A stretch of DNA of 24,074 bases from positions 1 through 24,074 of the IMG/VR virus record IMGVR_UViG_3300040808_000895; one strand, given 5' to 3'. The position numbers were made by a program, and so were the translations under genes. Position 1 is the stretch's first letter; each line of letters starts with the position of its first letter. The notes under the pieces were generated by a model that searched no databases, was not told the DNA's origin, and worked only from the letters and a program-made list of their open reading frames with translations. Positions 1 to 6,993 of the stretch are shown piece after piece. This stretch comes from a virus.

Positions 1-2
1 CA

Positions 3-173
3 TATTATATGGCCAACAGTAGAACATACTGTGGATGTGCAAGTTGTTGTAGAGGATTTAGACTTATTGCAATGGGTGGTATGAGTAATATGAAATCTTG
101 GTGCGGTAACTTTATTTGTTTCTGTCGAGGAACGCCTGGTATGCCGGGTATGGTCAGAGTAACTTGGAGTTAA
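3..173 (+). CDS. C-terminal end of a Cys-rich, Gly/Met-rich tail-fibre-like protein (partial)
   Basis: The reading frame is open at the left edge of the window and stops with TAA at 171-173, five bases before the next start codon. An internal ATG at 9 would give a 54-aa protein, but no ribosome binding site can be seen in the eight bases before it. The fragment has seven cysteines in about 32 residues (8, 10, 13, 14, 32, 37 and 39 counted from that ATG). It ends in a Gly-Met-Pro-rich stretch and the motif GMVRVTW. That ending resembles the C-termini of glycine-rich phage fibre or adhesin proteins (G-x-x-V-R-I-x-W), and the next gene looks like a tail assembly protein, which fits. A competing frame (1-108) is also open but stops far from the next gene. 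The function is inferred from weak motif resemblance only. Confidence 0.45.
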   Translation, partial: YYMANSRTYCGCASCCRGFRLIAMGGMSNMKSWCGNFICFCRGTPGMPGMVRVTWS

Positions 174-177
174 CAAT

Positions 178-990
178 ATGGCAAAAATAGATTTAAAAAC
201 AAACTTAGGTGTAGACATTGACGAAATTGAGTTGACCGACGAACACGGCACTGAATGGATCAAAGTTGAATACAGCTATGAATGTCCCAACAGCAACTAT
301 TTAGAAGGCTGGGACGATACTGACACTATAGACACAGTTTACATAGGACCAAAATACCTATACTTTTATGCTAACAAAGAAGACGGATCGTTTGAACGTG
401 TATATAGAGAACACGAACTACAAGATGTTGATTTAGAACCAGATCCAGACACTTCTTTGATTAAATTTGACTGTGAGTCTGATCCGTTGGCAGCAGAAGT
501 ATTAAGTGACTATCACAATAACTTTATGGATGCTGACGAATACGAACACGAAGTTGGTCAGAAAATTATTGAATCACCACCAGGGTACGAAAATTTTGAA
601 TATCCTTACCCAATTCATCCAGATGAATTGTATTGCGATCAGCGCAGTTATTGGGATTTTGATGCTAAAAAAATTGTATTAGTAAAAATGGTTAACGAAG
701 ACTGGATCGGAAAGGCAACACCGTGGGCAGTAATTAGAATAGAAAGAGATATTCTATTAAGAAACACAGACTCTTTATATATGACTTTTAAGGCTATGGA
801 CCCAGAAGGCGAAAAAACTTTAGAACTTGAAAAATATCGTCAACTACTACGAGATATGCCACAGGCATTCGAAGGCACTGATATTCCCCTAGTCTTTATC
901 GATTCTATGTATCCAAAAACAAAATTGATCGAATATGATATTACAAGTTATGATGACTACAATCCTAATGAAGATCCTAACAACGATTAA
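178..990 (+). CDS. Acidic tail-assembly-chaperone-like protein
   Basis: A 270-aa, strongly acidic protein. The start is supported by GGAG at 166-169, eight bases before the ATG. The N-terminal half (about 1-170) is rich in Asp, Glu and Tyr and I do not recognise it. The C-terminal part (about 183-245) has the pattern W-x4-I-E-R-D-x-L-L-R-N-T-D, then Y-R-Q-L-L-R-D-M-P-Q at 220-229. This pattern is typical of the small phage tail assembly chaperone domain that often follows tail fibre genes. It lies just downstream of a fibre-like C-terminus and is closed by a strong terminator, so the two genes probably form the end of a tail-fibre transcript. The chaperone role is inferred from that motif and the position; the large acidic N-terminal domain is unexplained. 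Confidence 0.5.
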   Translation: MAKIDLKTNLGVDIDEIELTDEHGTEWIKVEYSYECPNSNYLEGWDDTDTIDTVYIGPKYLYFYANKEDGSFERVYREHELQDVDLEPDPDTSLIKFDCESDPLAAEVLSDYHNNFMDADEYEHEVGQKIIESPPGYENFEYPYPIHPDELYCDQRSYWDFDAKKIVLVKMVNEDWIGKATPWAVIRIERDILLRNTDSLYMTFKAMDPEGEKTLELEKYRQLLRDMPQAFEGTDIPLVFIDSMYPKTKLIEYDITSYDDYNPNEDPNND

Positions 991-1009
991 ATATTAAAAA
1001 TATAATAAA

Positions 1010-1041
1010 GATAAAAGGCAGTTTACACACTGCCTTTTATC
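1010..1041 (+). terminator. Rho-independent terminator after the tail-assembly gene
   Basis: A perfect 13-bp stem (1010-1022 with 1029-1041) closes a 6-base loop (TTACAC). The descending arm includes TTTT but only a poor T-run follows. A-rich DNA upstream makes it possibly bidirectional. It separates the tail-fibre unit from the sugar-modification genes, which have their own late promoter. Confidence 0.8.
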
Positions 1042-1081
1042 ATCTTTGCAACCACATTTGTAATTCTAATTAATAGTGTGC

Positions 1082-1089
1082 TATAAATA
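1082..1089 (+). promoter_or_regulatory. T4-type late promoter (TATAAATA) for the sugar-modification unit
   Basis: An exact match to the T4 late consensus TATAAATA. By T4 geometry initiation would fall near 1095, giving a 27-base leader to the ATG at 1122, with AAAGG at 1105-1109 as a weak Shine-Dalgarno sequence. This is the only exact T4 consensus of the late boxes listed here; the others are GATAAATA, GCTAAATA, ACTAAATA, AATAAATA or TGTAAATA. Confidence 0.75.
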
Positions 1090-1121
1090 TTTTCGTAATT
1101 ACATAAAGGTACCTAACAACA

Positions 1122-2144
1122 ATGAAAAGATCTACAGTATTTTTTATCAACGGCGGAGCCGGTCGTGTGGTAACGTCAATCCCTGCATTTGAATTATACG
1201 AGAAAGAAAATCCCGATGATGATTTTATTATTGTATGCGAAGGCGGTATGGATTTTTATAAAGGACATCCTACACTACATAAACGTGCTTATGATACTTG
1301 GCACAAGGGCTTGTTTGAACAGTTTATTAAAGATAGAGACTGTGTAAGTCCAGAACCGTATCGTATTTGGGAATATTATAATCAAAAGTGTAGTATTGCA
1401 CAAGCATTTGATATCGAAATTAACAAAAAAGGTATTAGAGATTTACCTACTCCAACGATTAGTCTTAATAAATCAGAAATTGCACAAGGTAAGTCAGTTG
1501 TTGATGAAGTCAGATCAGTAACAGGATTTAGTAAGGTAGTTGTAATCCAGCCTTTTGGTAGAGGAGTAGAACAAAACTTAATCGACCAAACATCAAGAAG
1601 TTTTAGAGTAGATGATATGCTTGCTATTGCAAATCAGCTAAAACAAGAATACGGCATTATTGTTATGAGTGAATTACCGCTAAATCTTTACGAAGAAAAC
1701 GAAAACGAGCACCCGTTGGCCTTACCACAAATTCCTGACTTACGTATTTGGTCAGGAGTAATTAAAGAAGCAGATCATTTCTTAGGATGTGATAGTGTAG
1801 GACAACACGTAGCAAAAGCATTAGGTACAAAAGCAACAGTTGTAACCGGCAGTACATTTCCAATTAATACATCTTATCTAAATGATAAAGATATTACCGT
1901 ATTTGATATCGGTGAAGGTAAAAGAGTTTATGCTCCAATTAGAGCCAGTATGGAAGAAGAACCAGATAGGATAAACGATAAATCTATGGATATGAGTAAA
2001 CAACACATTAATGATATTGTAAAATCAATTAAAGAAACAACAGGCAAATCTGTAAAAAGTGCGCCTAAGCCGCCGCAAGAAATGCAACAACCGCAAGGCG
2101 AAGTTTGCCCAACACACGGTGTAGTTCATCAAGGAGGTCATTAA
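1122..2144 (+). CDS. GT9-like (heptosyltransferase-type) glycosyltransferase
   Basis: A 340-aa protein with a GT-B layout. The N-terminus is a beta strand followed by NGGAGRVVTSIPAFE (10-24), which resembles the acceptor-side start of ADP-heptose:LPS heptosyltransferases. The C-terminal half has the GT9 signature-like segment ADHFLGCDSVGQHVAKALGT, in which D224 and H229 occupy the positions of the family's D-S-G-x-x-H nucleotide-sugar-binding loop. The last 30 residues are a Pro/Gln-rich tail ending in C-P-T-H and H-x-G-G-H, which could bind a metal and is not part of the usual GT9 domain. Its stop codon overlaps the carbamoyltransferase start (TAATG). The nearby minus-strand operon makes heptose precursors, so a nucleotide-heptose donor is a reasonable inference. 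Donor and acceptor cannot be read from the sequence. Confidence 0.65.
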   Translation: MKRSTVFFINGGAGRVVTSIPAFELYEKENPDDDFIIVCEGGMDFYKGHPTLHKRAYDTWHKGLFEQFIKDRDCVSPEPYRIWEYYNQKCSIAQAFDIEINKKGIRDLPTPTISLNKSEIAQGKSVVDEVRSVTGFSKVVVIQPFGRGVEQNLIDQTSRSFRVDDMLAIANQLKQEYGIIVMSELPLNLYEENENEHPLALPQIPDLRIWSGVIKEADHFLGCDSVGQHVAKALGTKATVVTGSTFPINTSYLNDKDITVFDIGEGKRVYAPIRASMEEEPDRINDKSMDMSKQHINDIVKSIKETTGKSVKSAPKPPQEMQQPQGEVCPTHGVVHQGGH

Positions 2145-3940
2145 TGAGTTTATGGATCGCAGGTATTGCTAGAGGTCACAACGCAGGCGTATGCTTATTA
2201 AAAGACGGTGAAATTGTATTTTCAATCGAAGAAGAAAGATTAACACGTAGCAAGTATGATGGCGGACCGTTAGCGTCAATATTGAAAATTTTAGAGTACA
2301 CAGACAAACTAGATTATATGGTTGTCTCGCATACTCAAACACTTGACGAAACTGCTGGTAGACTTGATTATACCAATGAAGATATCTATACAGGACTTGC
2401 AAGAAAAATGGGTCTTATCGAAACAGGCCATCCTTGGAATAAGCATCCACAAGTCATTGATACTGCGATGTTGCATCATAAAATGCACGCCAGTTTAGCA
2501 TTTTATAGATCAGGGTTTGAGGAAGCAGTTGCAGTAATTGTTGACGGTGCAGGAACGTGTTTTACAATTGACGCAGATGGTGACCCTAGGTATATGTGGG
2601 AAACTGAAACAATTTATAAGTGTTCGTATCCTGACAATATTCAAACATTATACAAAACATTAGGTTGTAAAGATTGGTTACCGACTGTAGCAAACGAAGC
2701 ACCGGACACAGATATCTTTAACAACACTACCGGAACATTTGGCGCTTCACTTTCTGACAGAGCAGGTATTGTTAAATGTTATGAAGCAGTAACCGAATAT
2801 TGCGGATGGGACGCAATTGAAGCAGGAAAAACTATGGGACTATTTCCATATGGAGAAGAAAATTCTGAGATTCCTGAAATTTTTGATAGCACAGCACAGT
2901 GGCCTACTCCGTTGAGTAATAGAAACTTATTTGTACCAAGGTATCCAAATGGTTCTATTGTAAACGAAAATTTATACAAGCAACTACGAGATCAACCAGG
3001 CGACAGTGATCCCACACTAATGAAAAATAGAAGAGATATGGCATATGCTGTACAAACGCAAACTCAAAAAGCAGTAGCAGATGTAATTAAATATGCTGTA
3101 GAAATTAGTGGCTGTAAAAATGTAGTCATTAGTGGCGGATATGGACTGAACTGTGTTGCAAACTATTACTACCTTAAAGAATTAGAAAATGAAGGTTTAA
3201 GTATCTATGTAGAGCCAGTGTCAAATGACGGTGGTACAGCAATGGGTGCAGCGTTATGGGCTTATAGAAGTATTACTAAAGATACTACAATACATCCACA
3301 GGCAGAAACTGTATATCTCGGACCTGAACACAATATCAGTGACAAAGATGTAACAGAAATGTGTGAAAAGTTTAATGCTACTGTAACTGAAGCTACAGAT
3401 CAAGATATTGTTGATCTAATCACTAGTAGAAACATTGTAACAATATTTCAAGGACGTTCAGAAAATGGACCTAGAGCATTAGGTAATAGAAGTATATTAT
3501 ACGATCCAACAGACCCGGACGGTAAAGACTTTGTTAATAGTGTAAAGCATAGAGAGTACTTCCGCCCATTTGCAGGTAGCATTTTAGAAGAAGATGTACA
3601 CGAATGGTTTGATTTACGTGGTATGAAAAATTCACCTACAATGATGTATGCTGTAAACTGTCAACCAGGTGTTGAAGAAAAGATTCCTGCTATTATTCAC
3701 GTAGACGGAACTTGTAGAATTCAAACAGTAAATCAAGAACAGAATCCGAATTACTACAATCTCATAAAAGCATTCAAAGATAAAACAGGTTGTCCTATTG
3801 TATTCAACACTAGTTTTAATTTAGGAGGCGATCCTTTAGTAGAAACACTAGAAGATGCATTTACAACATTAGCTAAAAGTGCTATTGAATATTTGTACCT
3901 GCCAGAATTAGGTAAGCTAGTAAAGGTTGAAAATGTTTGA
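2144..3940 (+). CDS. NodU/CmcH-family O-carbamoyltransferase
   Basis: A 598-aa protein, close to the usual length of this family. The start at 2144 follows AGGAGG and overlaps the preceding stop codon; a longer in-frame start at 2105 lies inside the previous gene and is unlikely. The N-terminal ASKHA/Kae1-like domain has H-N-A-G near 12-15, E-E-E-R-L near 29-33, the metal-binding-type H-H-K-M-H (111-115) and D-G-A-G-T (134-138). The middle has SGGYGLNCVAN and NDGGTAMGAA. The C-terminal YrdC-like half has G-R-S-E-N-G-P-R-A-L-G-N-R-S (about 437-450) and FNTSFN. The family moves a carbamoyl group from carbamoyl phosphate through carbamoyl-AMP onto a hydroxyl of a sugar or nucleoside. The target here is unknown; a glycan made by its neighbours, or hydroxymethylated DNA bases, are both possible. 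Confidence 0.88.
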   Translation: MSLWIAGIARGHNAGVCLLKDGEIVFSIEEERLTRSKYDGGPLASILKILEYTDKLDYMVVSHTQTLDETAGRLDYTNEDIYTGLARKMGLIETGHPWNKHPQVIDTAMLHHKMHASLAFYRSGFEEAVAVIVDGAGTCFTIDADGDPRYMWETETIYKCSYPDNIQTLYKTLGCKDWLPTVANEAPDTDIFNNTTGTFGASLSDRAGIVKCYEAVTEYCGWDAIEAGKTMGLFPYGEENSEIPEIFDSTAQWPTPLSNRNLFVPRYPNGSIVNENLYKQLRDQPGDSDPTLMKNRRDMAYAVQTQTQKAVADVIKYAVEISGCKNVVISGGYGLNCVANYYYLKELENEGLSIYVEPVSNDGGTAMGAALWAYRSITKDTTIHPQAETVYLGPEHNISDKDVTEMCEKFNATVTEATDQDIVDLITSRNIVTIFQGRSENGPRALGNRSILYDPTDPDGKDFVNSVKHREYFRPFAGSILEEDVHEWFDLRGMKNSPTMMYAVNCQPGVEEKIPAIIHVDGTCRIQTVNQEQNPNYYNLIKAFKDKTGCPIVFNTSFNLGGDPLVETLEDAFTTLAKSAIEYLYLPELGKLVKVENV

Positions 3941-4556
3941 GTTAGTTTTTGGTAGTTTAATTTTTAAAACAAAAATGCCTAATCACGAAGAAATTAAACA
4001 AGGATTTTTGCCTTTTTTAAATGATGACAACGCATTTAATACTTCTAATAGATGGGACTGTAACTGTGATACTACAATGCATCACGAAGAACTTAATAGT
4101 AAATTACCTTGGAATTTATTTTTCCAAAATATACAACCAGGACTAGGACCGTACTTGCAAGAAATCGGTCTTAAACAAGAATATAAAGACAAAATACAAT
4201 CTTATGCGTGGGCTAATAGATATCATCAAGGACAACATCAAGAAGTACACGCACATTCCGGCGATAATAATTTAGTGAGTTGTGCGTATATTTTAGATCA
4301 AGCAGGAGAAAATACTGCTGAAAATGACGGTATGTATGGTCAATTTATTTTTTATAATAGTGCGTCAGAGCCATTTTCTCCGTTTCAAATGCATTTATTT
4401 GAAGAACCCGAAAGATGGACTGCAAGACACAATCCGTTTTTACAAGAAGGAGATATTGTGTTTTTTCCGAGTACGCTAAATCATTATGTCACGTGGAATA
4501 AAAGTGATACTATAAGAGCATCAATTAGTGCTAACTTTAGAATTTTAGAAGATTAA
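3933..4556 (+). CDS. 2OG-Fe(II) oxygenase superfamily protein
   Basis: A 207-aa protein. The ATG at 3933 follows AAGG by about six bases and overlaps the end of the carbamoyltransferase gene; a TTG at 3927 is in frame but less likely. The double-stranded beta-helix core is visible as EVHAHSGDN (H106 and H108 at the iron-binding H-x-D/H site), GQFIFYN, EGDIVFFPSTLNH (distal H184) and R195 followed by ASISANF. This is the pattern of the putative 2OG-Fe(II) oxygenases common in marine T4-like phages. The substrate is unknown; hydroxylation of a sugar, lipid or protein is possible. It ends convergently against the phosphatase gene, the two stop codons sharing TTAA. It is the third gene of a tightly packed plus-strand unit. 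Confidence 0.72.
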   Translation: MFELVFGSLIFKTKMPNHEEIKQGFLPFLNDDNAFNTSNRWDCNCDTTMHHEELNSKLPWNLFFQNIQPGLGPYLQEIGLKQEYKDKIQSYAWANRYHQGQHQEVHAHSGDNNLVSCAYILDQAGENTAENDGMYGQFIFYNSASEPFSPFQMHLFEEPERWTARHNPFLQEGDIVFFPSTLNHYVTWNKSDTIRASISANFRILED

Positions 4557-5236
4557 CGATCTAAATAATCTGCAAACTGAGCAAGATCGTCAAATATGAT
4601 GGTCTTTTTCTTTATCTTTTGATTACTAAATTTATTTAATTCTTTAATAGTCTCTTCGCCATAACCGGTACGTACTAATACAGGTTTTGCACCCATTTTA
4701 AATGCAGCTTTTAGATCTGATATCTTATCACCTACAAAGAATCCTTTGGAAAATTTAATAAAGGGCATTTCTTCTTCACACCTCTTAAACATACCCGTGT
4801 TAGGTTTTGCAAAGCCGTCTGCTCTTAGACTAGTCTCACTGTAATACAATGCATCAATACTGGAACACCCTGCTTTGCCCAATAGATCAAACATATGATC
4901 GTGTACACGTTCTACATCGTCTGTTGTATAGATACCTTTTGCTATTCCGCCTTGATTAGTAATAATTGCAATTTTATGACCTAAACGTCTAATCTTAGCA
5001 ATAGCTTCTAAACTACCCGGTATAGGCTCAAAGTCTTCAACTCGATAAGTATATTCACCCCTGTCAACATTGATAACACCGTCTCTGTCTAAGCCGACAA
5101 CAACTTTAGGTGCAATATTATGAACAGGATCATAAAAAGGAATGTCCTCAGGTTTAGGCTGATTAGTCCATCCCATATTAGTTTTAGGTGTTTGTTCTTG
5201 TTTCTTAGGAGCATTACTCCACATATTGTATGCCAT
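4553..5236 (-). CDS. gmhB: GmhB-like HAD phosphatase (heptose bisphosphate phosphatase)
   Basis: A 227-aa protein, last gene of the minus-strand sugar operon; its ATG directly follows the stop codon of the 2OG gene. HAD motifs are clear: motif I LDRDGVIN (D50 and D52), motif II TNQGGIAKG (93-101), the K-P of motif III (144-145) and motif IV VGDKISD (D170, D174). The D-R-D-G-V-I-N and N-Q-G-G-I motifs fit the GmhB/HisB-N group, which removes the 7-phosphate of D-glycero-D-manno-heptose 1,7-bisphosphate. Two things are odd. The first 44 residues are a Pro/Gln/Asn-rich extension absent from typical GmhB. The Cys/His zinc-binding loop usually found just before K-P is missing. The HldE and HldD genes in the same operon support the heptose assignment; a different sugar phosphate remains possible. 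Confidence 0.75.
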   Translation of the reverse strand: MAYNMWSNAPKKQEQTPKTNMGWTNQPKPEDIPFYDPVHNIAPKVVVGLDRDGVINVDRGEYTYRVEDFEPIPGSLEAIAKIRRLGHKIAIITNQGGIAKGIYTTDDVERVHDHMFDLLGKAGCSSIDALYYSETSLRADGFAKPNTGMFKRCEEEMPFIKFSKGFFVGDKISDLKAAFKMGAKPVLVRTGYGEETIKELNKFSNQKIKKKTIIFDDLAQFADYLDR

Positions 5237-5803
5237 CTAAATACCTACATTAAATGCAATAGTAGTCCTTACTACGTCTATTCTTTTTGTAACTACCTTG
5301 TGTTTTAGATATGAAGGGAACAACACTAGTCTTCCTTTTTCTGCTTTAACATCATAATGTGCTTGAAAGAAGGGTTTAGAGCCATCGTGATGTTGTACAT
5401 ATTCTGCAATAGTATTCGGATTATAAAATCTAATGTAGCCTGCATTTTCGTTAGCACGTAGCCAGTAAACGCCACTAATACCATCAATGCCGTGGCCGTG
5501 CATATCGTGGCCTTCATCGTCTTTGTAGTCTTGGGTCCAGTAGTGCAGTCCTTCGCCAGTTTGTATACTGGTTGCTTCTTTATATTCAGCAATACATTTA
5601 GCCCATTCGTCGGTTAGCTCAGGAGCAATTTCGTGATACAGGATTTTAGTTTCCCAGAAATCTGAACGACGGTAATCATAATCATCTCCGTTGTTTTCTA
5701 ACTTGTCTAACTCTGGGACAATACGTGTTTCTAATTCATCTGCTAAATCAGCAGGAATACGGTAGTCTAAAATTGGAACTGCAAAAAAACTACTTACTGT
5801 CAT
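5237..5803 (-). CDS. 2OG-Fe(II) oxygenase superfamily protein (operon copy)
   Basis: A 188-aa protein counted from the ATG at 5803; a GTG four codons upstream at 5815 is possible, and neither has a strong ribosome binding site. The fold markers are F-F-A-V-P near the start, H-D-M-H-G-H (H99, H102, H104) followed by SGVYWLRANENAGYIRFYNP, then LVLFPSYLKHKV (distal H168) and R179 before TTIAFNVG. The layout matches the oxygenase at 3933-4556, including an H-x-H at the iron site, but overall identity is low. The window therefore carries two members of the family on opposite strands flanking the convergent point. It overlaps the end of the cupin gene and abuts the phosphatase start, so it is translated from the same operon. 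The substrate is unknown. Confidence 0.72.
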   Translation of the reverse strand: MTVSSFFAVPILDYRIPADLADELETRIVPELDKLENNGDDYDYRRSDFWETKILYHEIAPELTDEWAKCIAEYKEATSIQTGEGLHYWTQDYKDDEGHDMHGHGIDGISGVYWLRANENAGYIRFYNPNTIAEYVQHHDGSKPFFQAHYDVKAEKGRLVLFPSYLKHKVVTKRIDVVRTTIAFNVGI

Positions 5804-6194
5804 CTTGTTTGTCACTCAACTTTTGACTGTCACCTGGACCGATACGGTAATTGTCTTCTACACTGTCAGGTGTACTTACTTCAGTAACACTACCTTCTTT
5901 AGATAAGCAAATTAATTGATGCGGCTGTAATGGTGGATTATGCCAAGTAGAACCTTCTATTAGCTCTTGCTCATAAAGTTTAGAATCTTTAGTGTCGATC
6001 CATTTTACTTTAAACTTGCCACTATTAACAAACCAAGTCTCGTCTTTTTCTCTATGAAAATGCATACTGGTCTGTCCCATTTCTCTGTTGAATACCATAA
6101 TTTTACCACAATACTTTTCATTTGTGGCCCAAATCATTTCGTAACCCCAACCTTTTTGGTCGACGCCACTTTTTCTAGTTGGTTGCTGTTCCAT
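5790..6194 (-). CDS. Single-domain cupin related to sugar-phosphate isomerases
   Basis: A 134-aa protein. Its ATG lies inside the end of hldD (20-base overlap) and is preceded by AGAGG. The cupin metal site is visible as H45-F-H47 with E52 (motif 1, MHFHREKDETW) and H92 in PPLQPHQLI (motif 2). The opening W-G-Y-E and the later S-T-P-D segment resemble type II mannose-6-phosphate isomerases and the cupin part of mannose-1-phosphate guanylyltransferases. A sugar isomerase or epimerase role in the same pathway is the natural inference. Because no GmhA is visible, it could be tested as a replacement isomerase, but nothing in the sequence proves this. The C-terminus (about 115-134) is a polar tail rich in Asp, Lys and Ser. 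Confidence 0.65.
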   Translation of the reverse strand: MEQQPTRKSGVDQKGWGYEMIWATNEKYCGKIMVFNREMGQTSMHFHREKDETWFVNSGKFKVKWIDTKDSKLYEQELIEGSTWHNPPLQPHQLICLSKEGSVTEVSTPDSVEDNYRIGPGDSQKLSDKQDDSK

Positions 6195-6993
6195 TAATAT
6201 ATTCCTCTACTGTTGCAAAGTTAATATCTGTAACTTTACTTAATTTATCTATGTTTGCACACGTATATTCCTGATACTGTGATTGTAAGTAATCGGGCAT
6301 TGGAATATACTCTATAGTTGCATTGTATGTTTTTGCAACTAGATCTGCTATTTTTTGAAAGCTCTCAGCTTTTCCTGTACCAATATTAAAAAGGCCCGGT
6401 TTTTTATTTTCTAACAACTGCTTATGTGCTTCGCAAACATCGCCTACAAATACAAAATCTCGTTCGTATTGGTCGCTGTTTTCAAATAGTGCAATAGTGT
6501 TATTTTCTTTTGCTTGTTTAATAAATTTTGTTATAGGACTTGCTTGATTACCTTTGTGATCTTCTAGCGGCCCGTATACATTAAAATAACGAAAGCCTTG
6601 AACACAAACTTTATGCTCTTGTTGCCACACCCATCTGTCGAACAAATACTTACTCCACGCATACGGTGATTGTGGAGACTTTGGATCATCTTCTCCAAAT
6701 TTTTCATACGGTCCGTAAACACTTGCACTAGAAGCATATTGAAAATTAACTCCTTTTGAGTTGCATTGGTTATAGAGCCATTTACTAAATTCGTAATTCT
6801 GTAGCATTACTTTATCTACATCTTGTTCTACTGTGCTTGATATTGCACCAACGTGTATAACCCAATCAAACCCTTCAACTTCGGGTAAGTGTTCTTCCTG
6901 CCATTCATATCCAAATAGTTCGTGATCTGGTTGTAAATAAAAAGTTAGGTTTTGACCAATAAAACCTTTGTGTCCTGTAATTAAAATTTTCAT
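6175..6993 (-). CDS. hldD: ADP-L-glycero-D-manno-heptose 6-epimerase-like SDR
   Basis: A 272-aa extended short-chain dehydrogenase. The NAD(P)-binding GHKGFIG is at 7-13, a catalytic Ser lies in ASSASVYG (about 87-94), and Y111-x3-K115 is in YAWSK. The segments FRYFNVYGPLEDHKG (134-148), ERDFVFVGDV and YIPMPDYL are characteristic of HldD (RfaD), which inverts C6 of ADP-D-glycero-D-manno-heptose; in particular the V-Y-G-P-x-E-x-H-K-G region is diagnostic. It is somewhat shorter than E. coli HldD (about 310 aa). The ATG overlaps the hldE stop codon as ATGA and has GAGG upstream. The product would be the sugar donor for heptosyltransferases such as the GT9-like protein nearby. A related NDP-sugar epimerase cannot be excluded. 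Confidence 0.82.
   Translation of the reverse strand: MKILITGHKGFIGQNLTFYLQPDHELFGYEWQEEHLPEVEGFDWVIHVGAISSTVEQDVDKVMLQNYEFSKWLYNQCNSKGVNFQYASSASVYGPYEKFGEDDPKSPQSPYAWSKYLFDRWVWQQEHKVCVQGFRYFNVYGPLEDHKGNQASPITKFIKQAKENNTIALFENSDQYERDFVFVGDVCEAHKQLLENKKPGLFNIGTGKAESFQKIADLVAKTYNATIEYIPMPDYLQSQYQEYTCANIDKLSKVTDINFATVEEYINGTATN

Noticed and set aside
2105-2143. Longer start for the carbamoyltransferase
   Set aside because: The extra 13 residues come from the out-of-frame end of the GT9-like gene; AGGAGG points to the ATG at 2144.
4562-4567. Plus-strand TAAATA within the phosphatase gene (and another at 5237-5242)
   Set aside because: No plus-strand gene follows either one; such hexamers are expected by chance in AT-rich DNA.
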